Shown in pieces: positions 27,503-37,235 of a DNA stretch of 64,000 nt. Origin of the DNA: Butyrivibrio sp. CB08 (GTDB taxonomy: Bacteria; Bacillota; Clostridia; Lachnospirales; Lachnospiraceae); contig NZ_RAIR01000007.1 in NCBI RefSeq assembly GCF_003625485.1, positions 62,001 through 126,000 of the forward strand, given 5' to 3'. Both the position numbers and the translations under genes were made by a program. The notes under the pieces are model-generated. The model saw only the letters and a program-made list of their open reading frames with translations, did no database searches and was not told the origin of the DNA. Position 1 is the first letter of the stretch. Every line of letters starts with the position of its first letter.

Positions 27503-28873
27503 TTATTTTGCTCCTCTGCCAAACAGCACTACCCCGACTGTCTTAAGCAGTATCTTAATATCTTCAGTAAGACTCCAGTTATCTATGTACTGGAGATCCA
27601 GTTTTACAACTTCATCAAAATCATCAATATCACTTCTGCCACTGATCTGCCAAAGGCCAGTGAGGCCAGGTGTCATAGAAAGACGCCTTCTGTAGTGTTC
27701 ATTGTACTGCTCAAATTCTGCCTCTGTGGGTGGTCTGGTTCCCACCAGGCTCATATCCCCTTTTAGAACATTGAAGAACTGAGGAAATTCATCCAGACTG
27801 GTCTTTCTGATAAACTTACCAACTCTTGTCACCCTGGGGTCATCCTCTATCTTAAACATGAGACCATTCATCTCATTCTTGTCTTCAAGTTCCTTTTTTC
27901 TCTCTTCAGCATCCACATACATGGATCTGAACTTGTATATCTTAAAGCGTCTGCCGTTCTTACCAACTCTTGTCTGGGAAAAGAATACAGGGCCATGAGA
28001 ATCCAGCTTAATAGCAGGAGCCAGGAATATCGTAATCACGCCTGTAATTACAAGACCCACAATAGCTCCAATGATATCAACAACCCTCTTGATGAACAAT
28101 CTCTTGTAGCTAGTCCTGTTCATGGTATATGTAACTACAGAATATCCCATAAACTTCTCAACCTGAGGAACAGCCTTAGTTATCGAAGGGAGCTCCAGGT
28201 TGTAGTGAGTCGTTACTCCCATTTCCTCAAACTTTAAAATACTATCCTCTATTTCGCTCTGAGCAATACTGGGCGTATTGATGAATACTTCATCAAAGGG
28301 ATCCGTAACAAGCCTTGCGGTGATATCTTCAATACCATCAGAAGAATATGCTCCCACTATCTTGTATCCCACTTCGCCAACCTGTTTCTCGAGAGTTCTC
28401 ACAGTTTCATCAAGCACAGAATTCTCGGCTATAACTACAACTCTTGTGACATTTTTCTCATTGGATATATGTCTCCAAAGAGCTTTCTTAAACATCACTC
28501 TAAAGATAAAGGTCAAAACCACATCAATCAAAACGAAATATACTACAACAAGTCTTGATAAGATGTATGCCCACTGCAGGAAAAAGACCACTATTAAAGA
28601 AGTAAAAAGGATAAAGGATATGGATTTAACTACAGAGAATGCTTCCAGCGCATACCCTCTCTTAATAAAGTCCCTGTTCCAGTCAGCAAGAAAAGAGTAT
28701 ATAACGCAAAATAGGAGAAAGACTACACACACCATATAGTGCAGAGTCTTATCTCCATAATCGTTTCTGTCATGATATCTTAGCCATGTGGCAATAAGAT
28801 ATGATATGACAATGCATATCATATCTATCGCCCACAAAGCATATGTTTGCAAAGTCTTATATTTTTGATTCAT
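27503..28873 (-). CDS. Polyprenyl glycosylphosphotransferase (WbaP/WcaJ-like initiating enzyme)
   Basis: A 456-residue membrane enzyme that places the first sugar phosphate of the repeat unit on undecaprenyl phosphate. Four N-terminal helices and a CoA-binding-like middle domain precede the catalytic half. That half begins KRVVDIIGAIVGLVITG and includes YKFRSMYVDAEE, RKTSLDEFPQFFNVLKG, MSLVGTRPP and MTPGLTGLWQISGRS. All hallmarks of the family are present and the length is normal. The only initiating transferase in the window. Confidence 0.95.
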   Translation of the reverse strand: MNQKYKTLQTYALWAIDMICIVISYLIATWLRYHDRNDYGDKTLHYMVCVVFLLFCVIYSFLADWNRDFIKRGYALEAFSVVKSISFILFTSLIVVFFLQWAYILSRLVVVYFVLIDVVLTFIFRVMFKKALWRHISNEKNVTRVVVIAENSVLDETVRTLEKQVGEVGYKIVGAYSSDGIEDITARLVTDPFDEVFINTPSIAQSEIEDSILKFEEMGVTTHYNLELPSITKAVPQVEKFMGYSVVTYTMNRTSYKRLFIKRVVDIIGAIVGLVITGVITIFLAPAIKLDSHGPVFFSQTRVGKNGRRFKIYKFRSMYVDAEERKKELEDKNEMNGLMFKIEDDPRVTRVGKFIRKTSLDEFPQFFNVLKGDMSLVGTRPPTEAEFEQYNEHYRRRLSMTPGLTGLWQISGRSDIDDFDEVVKLDLQYIDNWSLTEDIKILLKTVGVVLFGRGAK

Positions 28874-28923
28874 TTACCCAACAACCTTGTTGTATAGCTC
28901 TTCCAATCTCACTTATGATAATA

Positions 28924-28951
28924 ATTATACATAATTGTTTCATAAAAGTAA
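28924..28951 (-). promoter_or_regulatory. Weak candidate promoter before the initiating transferase
   Basis: TATAAT at 28929-28924 on the minus strand lies in the 107-base gap upstream of the glycosylphosphotransferase. No good -35 is at the right distance (TTACTT is the nearest). The gap is one of the longest between genes on this strand and coincides with a composition change, so an internal promoter here is plausible but unproven. Confidence 0.35.
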
Positions 28952-28980
28952 CTATTCTGAACATTCCTAAGTCTTATTGT

Positions 28981-30561
28981 CTACAGAAGATTCTCTTCTT
29001 TTATTCGTTTGGGGTTTATACAATAAAGTAGCGAAAACAATAATATAGAAATGACAGTAGTCCAAACAAATGCGCTTATAATCAATCTGACATGATCATA
29101 CATGGGAAAATAGCTAACATGTTTATATAGAGGTGTTTTTTCATCCTCATAATCAATAACAGGCTCTTCTGTCATTTTTTCTACTTCTCCAGGAGAAAAA
29201 TAATAAGCTTTTCCATCTACACTATTCTCGGAGTTTTGATCATATAGATATGATTGTTCAGGAGTAAAAGTGGAAACAATCATACCCACTAGCACCCCTA
29301 GCACAATCGATACCACGAACATTCGGCGTCGATATCGCTTATCTTTCACTAAGCATTCTTTCCCACCACTCACATTTTTAAGAATAGGAATTCTGACAGT
29401 AAATTGTTTATCCGGTATTATTTGTATTCTTTTTCCCAAAAAAGACATCTTTGTTGCAACATCATCCAGCCAACTACCATATTCTTTTCCCACAAAAACA
29501 AAAACGATGTTCTTAAATGACAAGTTAAATAGAAATGGCTCTACAACACCAAGCATAGCAAAAGACAATGCTGCTGCTAACTCCGTACCCTTCTTTTGGC
29601 TTACCATATTCATAATAGAATAATGATGTAATAGATTAACTATTATGAAGAGAACTATTCCACATTGAAGTAAAAGATGTAGTTGTGACTGATGAATCCC
29701 ATAAGGCATTAAAGGCTGGTTGGCAACATCCATACGTTGTCCCCACATCTTAAGAGAATAATTGTGCCAATAATAATAGCCAATTTGTAATCGACGAGCA
29801 AATGTTCCTCCCGTGCCAAATTCACTACTATCAAAGTATGGTGCAACAATAGCAATTATTGCGCACATTGCGTAACTTAATTGAGCAAAAATCAAAGTGG
29901 TCTTATTAAATTTACTATAAAATCGTAAATAGTAGTTTAAACCTAACAACACCATTCCTACTACTAACGAAGAAATAGTAACGCAGTAACCAAACAAATA
30001 CCAAAGCCCTGCCAAAAGCAAAACAGATATTTTCAGTGTACTCATCTTATCTTTTTTTCTAACAAGATACAAAACCATGATCATCAGTACAAGATATGGC
30101 TCCATCAAAATATTTAATTGCAAAGGACTAATTGAGCGTCTACTAATATAACCTATAATTGGTCTATATGAAATTACATTCTGGTAGTCGGTAATGATTC
30201 CAAATACACCAAGTATAATCATGACTGTATAAGCACTACCAGACACTCCAAGCGCCACTTTAAACAGCCTTTCCAATGATATTCTTCTTGCCCCAATCAT
30301 CATGGCAAAATAAAGTAATAACCCTTTTTCACCAGAATAAAACCACGAAATAAAAGCACATGACAGTAGCAAAAAATCAATCAAAAAAGATAGCACAGTC
30401 CCTGGTGTCAGAAGATAGCCCAAAGCAAAAAAAGACATGCCTAATACTAAAACTACTGAATATACGATGTTGCCTTCATAAAGGCCTATGATCCTTGTCG
30501 TAAATAACAAGAGGAAGAAGGCAAAATATATAAATTCAGATACCCTAATTCTCTTATCCAT
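28981..30561 (-). CDS. wzy: Wzy-like polysaccharide polymerase candidate
   Basis: A 526-residue protein with about eleven to twelve helices and a larger outer loop near residues 245-290, containing LKMWGQRMDVANQPLMPYGIH. VEPFLFNLSFKN in a late helix is a recurring signature of Wzy-type proteins of Gram-positive capsule loci. The region after about residue 400 is unusual for Wzy: a basic cytosolic stretch, one helix, an outside acidic stretch and a final helix. ATG at 30561 has a strong GGAGGGAGAAGG site. Polymerase of the lipid-linked repeat unit is the best reading. Confidence 0.68.
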   Translation of the reverse strand: MDKRIRVSEFIYFAFFLLLFTTRIIGLYEGNIVYSVVLVLGMSFFALGYLLTPGTVLSFLIDFLLLSCAFISWFYSGEKGLLLYFAMMIGARRISLERLFKVALGVSGSAYTVMIILGVFGIITDYQNVISYRPIIGYISRRSISPLQLNILMEPYLVLMIMVLYLVRKKDKMSTLKISVLLLAGLWYLFGYCVTISSLVVGMVLLGLNYYLRFYSKFNKTTLIFAQLSYAMCAIIAIVAPYFDSSEFGTGGTFARRLQIGYYYWHNYSLKMWGQRMDVANQPLMPYGIHQSQLHLLLQCGIVLFIIVNLLHHYSIMNMVSQKKGTELAAALSFAMLGVVEPFLFNLSFKNIVFVFVGKEYGSWLDDVATKMSFLGKRIQIIPDKQFTVRIPILKNVSGGKECLVKDKRYRRRMFVVSIVLGVLVGMIVSTFTPEQSYLYDQNSENSVDGKAYYFSPGEVEKMTEEPVIDYEDEKTPLYKHVSYFPMYDHVRLIISAFVWTTVISILLFSLLYCINPKRIKEENLL

Positions 30562-30653
30562 ATTTAATCCTTCTCCCTCCCTATTATTCCAATATTCTCT
30601 TTAGCTTTATGTCAAAAAATCTTGAATATAACAGCAACTTTTTAATAAATTAG

Positions 30654-32756
30654 TTACTTATCACGGTAAAAAATCACCTTGTCAACCTCCCCTTGTCGGT
30701 CCTCTGTTCTTATCTTAGAAAAATGCTCGTTATTGTTAATATACTCCCAAAATGGAAGAAGTGAAAAATCATAATTATCCACTCCATCCTCAGGAAGTAT
30801 AACTGCTCCAACATTTAATTTCTCAATAGCATCTGCTATTTCTGTCTCCGTCTTCGCTTGTATAAGGTCTTCAGACACTGGATGATATAGTAATTTGGGT
30901 GTTCCATGCAAATAAAGCAACAAGACCTGATCACGAGTATAGACATCTCCTCTTGTTTTATCGGAAACTATATCTGCAATTTCTTTATACTCCCTAACAA
31001 TTTCAATTTTATTCATTTTTTCCGCTTTGTTAATAGTACTATACCTTATAACCTCAGTTCTAAGAAAGAATCCAAACATCACAACACATATCCCAACTAC
31101 CGCCATATTTAAAACTTTGAATTTCGTTTTTTGCGTTAACAGCCAAGCTCCAGTGATTGAAAGCAATAGTAAAAAATACATCCTATATCTTATCTGAACT
31201 ACAAACCATACAGAAGCCTCATATCCCAGCCAATCCATCATCCCAGTCAAAGGCAAAAGCATCCCAATGTTACAAACAGAAAAGAAGAATATTCGCTTCT
31301 TTCTTCTCTTCCATGCCACAATTAGCATTGTTATGAGACCAATTATTCCTATAACAATCATAATCTTCACAGAATAGGAATACGATTGCATAACAATATT
31401 AGGATCAGTCCTCATTGTCTTTTTCTGTGACATTTGTTCTACTATAGGAGTATCATGAAAAATCAAAAGTGCTGCATTATAAAAATACCCTGAAGAAACA
31501 TAGTTTTTAATCTCTTTTATAACGCCCAACAATGTCCCCACAAAACACGCTAATCCCATTGCTATGATATCTTGAATAGGCGTTTTTAATCCAATCAAAA
31601 CCAAACCAACTGCGATGAATAAACCAAACATTATATATATATTAGCAGCATGCCCGTTTATGCAAAAATAGCAGAAAACGAGCAAAAAAAAGTAATCAAC
31701 CCATCTTGCTTTTCCTGTACTGATGTCCTCAATATGACACAAAATATATATAATTAGTAACAAAAGTCCTATAAATCGAAAAGCATCACGAGACCCAGCC
31801 ACCATTAGCAAAGTATGCTCATATTCATGAAAAAAAAACAAAGAAATTACACCTGCTTTATAGTTTTTTGATACATACGAGGCCACTTCAAACAATATAA
31901 CAACAAAGCAAAAATAGGCCCAAAAAACTGCAAGATTGACCATCCATAATGAATCATTGTCCCCACATGTATCTGCAACTATATATGCATCTGCCAAGTA
32001 TAATGTCCACAAAGGACCATGATCATCCTGAAATGAAGATCCATATTTCTCATCAAAATAATTATCTACTTCCCATGAATTTTTATCCTCACAGAAATAT
32101 CTTGCCTCAAGTTCATAGTGGGCTCGATCAGAATCCAAATCCGGCCTTGATATCATGGATAAGGTATGTGCGCCACATGTTCCAATCACGATTAAAAGAA
32201 TACAGATAAAAAAGTGCTTTTCTAACCTACCATTTTTAGTACATCGATGAATCGTAATAAAGATGGCCACAAATATTATTACAGCAAGTATCAAAAGCAC
32301 AAGGAGTCCCACAAGATTTAGAGCATTGTAAATTTCCAAAATAATACTCTGTAAATCTACTCCATTAAATAACAACAGGTAGCAAAATACTATGTTGAAA
32401 GAAAAGAATAAATCCCAGATAATTCCCTTTCCACTCGAACTTACAAATTCACGAAATATCTCAAATATTCTCTTGTAGTTGCTTAAGATAATTAAATAGT
32501 TTTTGTTTATTGCTATAAGAAACAAAGATATTACAATTGGTACAAAAAAGAAAAACTGGCTCGCTCCTCCAATAAATACCATTCCAAGCAAAAAACATAT
32601 TGTGCTAATAAACATAGGAGTCGCCGCCATGCCTATCAAAAATGTATGAAAGCACTCCAATTGTTTAAATAGCTTGTATTTAGTCATCATCATTCCTAGT
32701 GCAGATCCTAATAATATAATTCTCAAAAGATAAGCAACTAATGATAATAGCCTCAT
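30654..32756 (-). CDS. Large GT-C-like membrane protein, tandem paralogue A
   Basis: A 700-residue protein with about thirteen to fifteen hydrophobic segments and a soluble C-terminal domain. RPDLDSDRAHYELEARY in the first large outer loop gives the acidic GT-C-type motif, followed by DDHGPLWTLYLADAY. The whole protein aligns with its neighbour at 32828-34933, with identical blocks such as HYELEARYF, EDKNSWEVDNY and a matching PKLLYHP near the end. Function unknown; a GT-C-like transferase is likely. It is strongly AT-rich. Confidence 0.68.
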   Translation of the reverse strand: MRLLSLVAYLLRIILLGSALGMMMTKYKLFKQLECFHTFLIGMAATPMFISTICFLLGMVFIGGASQFFFFVPIVISLFLIAINKNYLIILSNYKRIFEIFREFVSSSGKGIIWDLFFSFNIVFCYLLLFNGVDLQSIILEIYNALNLVGLLVLLILAVIIFVAIFITIHRCTKNGRLEKHFFICILLIVIGTCGAHTLSMISRPDLDSDRAHYELEARYFCEDKNSWEVDNYFDEKYGSSFQDDHGPLWTLYLADAYIVADTCGDNDSLWMVNLAVFWAYFCFVVILFEVASYVSKNYKAGVISLFFFHEYEHTLLMVAGSRDAFRFIGLLLLIIYILCHIEDISTGKARWVDYFFLLVFCYFCINGHAANIYIMFGLFIAVGLVLIGLKTPIQDIIAMGLACFVGTLLGVIKEIKNYVSSGYFYNAALLIFHDTPIVEQMSQKKTMRTDPNIVMQSYSYSVKIMIVIGIIGLITMLIVAWKRRKKRIFFFSVCNIGMLLPLTGMMDWLGYEASVWFVVQIRYRMYFLLLLSITGAWLLTQKTKFKVLNMAVVGICVVMFGFFLRTEVIRYSTINKAEKMNKIEIVREYKEIADIVSDKTRGDVYTRDQVLLLYLHGTPKLLYHPVSEDLIQAKTETEIADAIEKLNVGAVILPEDGVDNYDFSLLPFWEYINNNEHFSKIRTEDRQGEVDKVIFYRDK

Positions 32757-32827
32757 GATCTTCCCTTACATTTCCTTAATTATTTCCTACGCTATATACA
32801 TTCAACTTATATGCTTGCCAAGCTGAA

Positions 32828-34933
32828 TTATCGTGTCCTATAATATATGACCTTATCCAACGAATAACCACCATCTTGGGGTGTGATTTTTTTAAAATTA
32901 GCATTGTCATTAATATAGTCCCAAAACGGCAATAAAGAATAATCGTGATAATCAATTCCATCGGCCGGAATTATTATCGCGCCTACATTAAGATTATCTA
33001 TCGCGTTTTCAATTTCACTATCTGTCTTTGCTTGTATCAATTCCTCTACACATGGATGATATAGTAGTTTAGGAGATCCATGGAGATAAAGCAAAAGAAG
33101 CTGGTCATGAGTATACGCATCTCCATCAGTTACAGTGTCAACAATATTGGCTATTTTTTCGTATTCAAGTCGTATATTTTTACATACTTCTACATAAGAT
33201 TGATTATATAAATCAAATCTTGTAACTTCTGCCCGAATGAATAACATGAAACATATCAGACAAGCAAATGCTGCAATTCCATTTCCTTTCCATGTTTTCC
33301 ATTTTTTTGTTATTATCCGAGCTCCAGTAACAGCAAATAGCATCAAGAAATACATTCGATATCTTAACTGTTCCGCAAACCACAACGAAACATCCCATCC
33401 AATCCAATTCATTAGTCCTGTCATAGGTAAAAGCATTCCACCAATAAGCAACATGAGATAGATATCACTTTTATTCTTCTTCTTAATTGCAGAAATTAGA
33501 ATCACAATATAACCGATAACTCCAATTAACATCATAATCCTAACAGGATAACTATACGTATCCCATATAATTGCTATATCCGCTCTATTTCTATTCACCT
33601 CGGCGACTTGATCTATTACAGGGGTGTCATGAAAAGGAATCAGCGTCCAGCTTTTTAATCTTCCTGTAGAAAGATAAATTTTTATCGTTTTGGTTATTCC
33701 AAATAGCGTTCCCACGAGAACAGCTACGCCAGTTGAAAACAGATATTTAATAGGCGTTTTATGCACTATTAGTATTAATCCTACAGCAAGAAACATTCCT
33801 AACATGATATAGGCGTTGCCCGCGTGTCCGTTCATACAAAGATAACACCCCAAAAATAAAAAAAAGTAGTCGCTCCACCTACATTTGCCAAGACTAATAC
33901 TATCAATCTGATTAAGTACAATCATCGTCAAAAAAATAAGTCCAACAAACCTAAATGCATCTCGACTGCCTAGCACCATCAAGGCTGTATATACATATAT
34001 ATGAAATAACACGAGTGACATTAGGCCTGTACGATAAGTTCCATTTCCATATAACGACAAAATAAACACAAAAATATTAAAACATATAAAAGCCCAAAAA
34101 ATCGCAAAATTCACACCACATACTGAATCCATTTCTCCAAAAGTATCAATTGCCATCTCCACGTCAGCAAGATATAGTACCCAAAGTGGTCCATGATCAT
34201 CCACCATAGATGAACCGTATTTATCGTCTTTGTAATTATCTACCTCCCAAGAATTCTTATCCTCTAAAAAATATCGAGCCTCTAGCTCATAATGTGCCCC
34301 ATCAGAATCAATCCCCGGTCTTTCTAACATAATCAAAGCATGCACATTGGCAGTGCAAATCATAATTCCTAATGCCAGGATAACTGCATTCTTCTCAACG
34401 GTACCTTCTATTATCATTCTATGTATGAAATAAGCTACTGTGCAAACTAATGCAAATACTAAAGCTACAACAAAAAACTTTCCTATAGTATTCATCGAAT
34501 AGAATATTATTAAAAGCAGTCCTTTCGCACTTATCTCATAATATTTAAAAACGAAATAAGAAACAACACTCACTATAATAACAGCATCAAACAGTATCCA
34601 CCTACGAAGGTGCTTAAAACTATTGACAATTTCACCGCGTATTACGCTACAAACATCTGCTGTTATCAAATAATTCTTTTTCAACAAAAGAAAAACCAGG
34701 GCAACAAGAATCGGAACCAGGAAAAAAAAAGCACTTGGCCAACCAATGAAAACAAGCCCCAAAGCATAATCAAAAAAGGAAATAAACAATGGTGTAGAAG
34801 CCATACCTATAGCCATCACCTGTACATCTGAATTGTTATGAAAAAGCTTTAATTTGATAAATGCCGTTCCTAATGTGATACCTATAAGACATATCCTAAT
34901 GAAATATAACAGTAGTAAAAAGCCCATAACCAT
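32828..34933 (-). CDS. Large GT-C-like membrane protein, tandem paralogue B
   Basis: A 701-residue protein with the same layout as the next gene downstream: N-terminal helix pair, KNYLI segment, RPGIDSDGAHYELEARY outer loop, DDHGPLWVLYLADVE, histidine and Asp-rich loop FHDTPVIDQVAE, and a soluble end with GSPKLLYHPCVEELIQAKT. The paralogue has FHDTPIVEQMSQ at the same place. Two ATG codons (34933 and 34927) could start it. The pair differs most in the middle, which suggests divergence of acceptor or donor. Function unknown beyond the GT-C-like fold. Confidence 0.68.
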   Translation of the reverse strand: MVMGFLLLLYFIRICLIGITLGTAFIKLKLFHNNSDVQVMAIGMASTPLFISFFDYALGLVFIGWPSAFFFLVPILVALVFLLLKKNYLITADVCSVIRGEIVNSFKHLRRWILFDAVIIVSVVSYFVFKYYEISAKGLLLIIFYSMNTIGKFFVVALVFALVCTVAYFIHRMIIEGTVEKNAVILALGIMICTANVHALIMLERPGIDSDGAHYELEARYFLEDKNSWEVDNYKDDKYGSSMVDDHGPLWVLYLADVEMAIDTFGEMDSVCGVNFAIFWAFICFNIFVFILSLYGNGTYRTGLMSLVLFHIYVYTALMVLGSRDAFRFVGLIFLTMIVLNQIDSISLGKCRWSDYFFLFLGCYLCMNGHAGNAYIMLGMFLAVGLILIVHKTPIKYLFSTGVAVLVGTLFGITKTIKIYLSTGRLKSWTLIPFHDTPVIDQVAEVNRNRADIAIIWDTYSYPVRIMMLIGVIGYIVILISAIKKKNKSDIYLMLLIGGMLLPMTGLMNWIGWDVSLWFAEQLRYRMYFLMLFAVTGARIITKKWKTWKGNGIAAFACLICFMLFIRAEVTRFDLYNQSYVEVCKNIRLEYEKIANIVDTVTDGDAYTHDQLLLLYLHGSPKLLYHPCVEELIQAKTDSEIENAIDNLNVGAIIIPADGIDYHDYSLLPFWDYINDNANFKKITPQDGGYSLDKVIYYRTR

Positions 34934-34952
34934 TTGACATCCTCAACCATAA

Positions 34953-36785
34953 TTAAGGTTTGTAATACAAAGACAGTTTTCCATCATAAAACGATTCATT
35001 CAGTAATGAAAATTGAATAATATTCTTTAATAGTTTTATCGCAGAATTATCACCAGTTTTTGCCTTGTCTATCAATCCATCTACTGATCCATACTCATCA
35101 AGATTGAAAATCCCAGAATCTACAGGAGGCTGATTAGCAACAATATCATTTATGCTTGGATTGTTAAGCATCGCTTCATCAGCAAAGTGGAAAATATTCG
35201 TATATCTTGTTTTATTTAATCCAATCTTTCCCCTTATGAAATTTTTTATTGTTACAAAATCTGTCATAACACAGTGTGATTCTTTTATTGCTTTTCCTGT
35301 TTCTGAGTGCGGACATGACGCCGCTTTTGGATAATAATCCTGTATCAATCTGATATAAAGTCTTTGGCCGAATCTATACGTTTGTGGTATAGAATTAAAA
35401 AAGTTGATAATCCTATAGTCATAAATTGGAAGTCTTACAGGAAGAATTTGATCAGTTACTGCCATTGATGGCATAGTAATTCTTCGTTCTATGGACCTCA
35501 TTTTTAAGCGCATTGAATAATTTCCAAATGTAAACCCCTTCTCAGCTTCATCTACCGCTTTATTATAATCCTCTTTTACTTTATCCCAGGAGCTAGAAAT
35601 TATTGGACCATAATACTTTGAATCATATGCCGGCTGCCTTCCACGAGTGATATCATGCAATATTCGCTTTCTTTGTCTTACTTTTCTCTTTGGGGTCATC
35701 TTCGCGCTCATAATTGGAACAAGACCAGTAAAATTACTCTTTTGCCCCGACACTGCATCCCCCCCAATTCCTGCAATTTCAATTGCGTCAGCTATTTTTC
35801 TCTTCTCATATGCAGATGCAAGTTGATAAAACTCCTCATGATGCATCTGGCCTCCAGTACGTATCACTATCTCCTTCGCTATTTTGTTATAATCAACATC
35901 TGCAAAATCCAAGTAATGATGGTTTGTCGCATAAACATCAGCCAACGCTCTTGCACCGACTACATCTCCACTCCCGCGACTTCCATGATTATATGAGAAA
36001 ACATTTTTCCCATCAAGAACAGCCAGAATAAGTCTCGAATCAAACCCTCCGCTTAATCCTATAATATTGGCTACGCTACTTTTTCGTTTCATTATAGCGT
36101 CCCTATACAATGTATTTAATTCTTTAAGATACTCTTTTTTTGATTTAGTCTTTATTCCATGACATCTTGGTAATTCCCAATATGTTTCCTTATAAATTCC
36201 ATCCATTCCTACAACTATCTTTTGAGCAGGCAAAATATATGAAACGTTTTTAAATAGTGTTCTATCTTCCAAACAATAATCAAAAGATAAATATTCAGAA
36301 ATACCGATGTAATCTGGATCAAACTGCATCACTTGCTTTAAAAGCAATGCATCTTGAGCAAAATAAAAACTACCATCTTCTTTAGTTGTATAAAACAATG
36401 GATATATTCCAAAACGATCATTATATATCCGTAATTCTTGAGACGCCTTGTCAAAAATAGCTGCAATAAACGAACCATTTAAACACAAAAGTGCCTTTTC
36501 CCCTCTGTCCGATATTAGTTCAATCAAATCAGAAGAGTTCTCGACCACATACTCTTCCATGGTATTTAATTCGTCATCTACAAGTCCCAATGCATATCCA
36601 AAAAAGGCAACCACATATCTCTCGTGTTCGATTACTTTATTATCTCTGTTTTCAAAGTCAAGGCATCCTATTTGACATTGAACACTATTCCAATCACTTT
36701 CTTTGTATTGAGATGAGTATGGTGTTTTTGAACTATCAATATGAATTACCCCTACTCTTGAAAATCCTCCAAATAATCCTTGCAT
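34953..36785 (-). CDS. Asparagine-synthase-like protein with Gln in place of the catalytic Cys
   Basis: A 610-residue protein with an N-terminal glutaminase-like half and a C-terminal ATP pyrophosphatase half. The start at 36785 follows GGAGG at an eight-base spacing. The protein then begins MQGLFGGF instead of the MCG that provides the Cys-1 nucleophile, so glutamine hydrolysis should be lost. The PP-loop IIGLSGGFDSRLI near residues 242-253 is intact, and RFGIYPLFY is preserved. It may adenylate a carboxyl group and use free ammonia or another amine, for example on a uronic acid. An alternative ATG 30 bases upstream has a poorer site. Confidence 0.8.
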   Translation of the reverse strand: MQGLFGGFSRVGVIHIDSSKTPYSSQYKESDWNSVQCQIGCLDFENRDNKVIEHERYVVAFFGYALGLVDDELNTMEEYVVENSSDLIELISDRGEKALLCLNGSFIAAIFDKASQELRIYNDRFGIYPLFYTTKEDGSFYFAQDALLLKQVMQFDPDYIGISEYLSFDYCLEDRTLFKNVSYILPAQKIVVGMDGIYKETYWELPRCHGIKTKSKKEYLKELNTLYRDAIMKRKSSVANIIGLSGGFDSRLILAVLDGKNVFSYNHGSRGSGDVVGARALADVYATNHHYLDFADVDYNKIAKEIVIRTGGQMHHEEFYQLASAYEKRKIADAIEIAGIGGDAVSGQKSNFTGLVPIMSAKMTPKRKVRQRKRILHDITRGRQPAYDSKYYGPIISSSWDKVKEDYNKAVDEAEKGFTFGNYSMRLKMRSIERRITMPSMAVTDQILPVRLPIYDYRIINFFNSIPQTYRFGQRLYIRLIQDYYPKAASCPHSETGKAIKESHCVMTDFVTIKNFIRGKIGLNKTRYTNIFHFADEAMLNNPSINDIVANQPPVDSGIFNLDEYGSVDGLIDKAKTGDNSAIKLLKNIIQFSLLNESFYDGKLSLYYKP

Positions 36786-36860
36786 ACAATTATCCTCCAT
36801 TTTTCCATCTTTCATGCCATAAAATGCATCATCACTAAAAAGTTTGGATTATTTTTTAGG

Positions 36861-37190
36861 TTATTTTCCTACAACTATTCTAGTGATTTTATTCCCCAAA
36901 ATAATATGCATTACTACACTGCAAATAAATATGTCTAATAACACCAAAATGAAACGTACAGCAAATTGCCAAATGTTACAATTCGGCCATAAAGCTGTCA
37001 ATATAGGTGATGTCAAATCTAAAACTCTCCTATTAAGACACACGTATATAATGGAATTTTCTCCAATAAATGCAAGAATTTTGTTCAAATGGCTACAACT
37101 ACACTTCTTCTCTAGGTAAATAGACAAAGACCAAAATATGACTGTTCCTATTATTGCATTCACAATGGCCAAAATGAAGTTATTGAACAC
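36861..37190 (-). pseudogene. Truncated acyltransferase 3-like membrane fragment
   Basis: A 109-residue frame with about three helices. NKILAFIGENSIIYVCLN resembles the last third of acyltransferase 3 proteins (fucose O-acetylase type), where FIGxxSLxIYL precedes the final helices. The catalytic N-terminal part with its His is missing: a TGA lies directly before the GTG start and only 45 bases separate it from cysA. Probably the decayed end of a lost O-acyltransferase gene. A small intact membrane protein is the alternative. Confidence 0.6.
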
Positions 37191-37235
37191 TCATTCTCCA
37201 TATTCTCCATACTCCATTAAAATAGCTGTAACTAT

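Noticed and set aside
28879..28892. CAACAACCTTGTTG palindrome just upstream of the initiating transferase start
   Set aside because: A full stem would leave a loop of only two bases, so folding over the ribosome site is unlikely.
30610..30615. TTGACA on the minus strand upstream of the Wzy-like gene
   Set aside because: No -10 element lies 16-18 bases downstream, so I do not call a promoter.
34953..36815. An upstream ATG at 36815 for the asparagine-synthase-like gene
   Set aside because: It would add ten residues before MQGLF and has a weaker ribosome site; neither start restores a Cys directly after Met.
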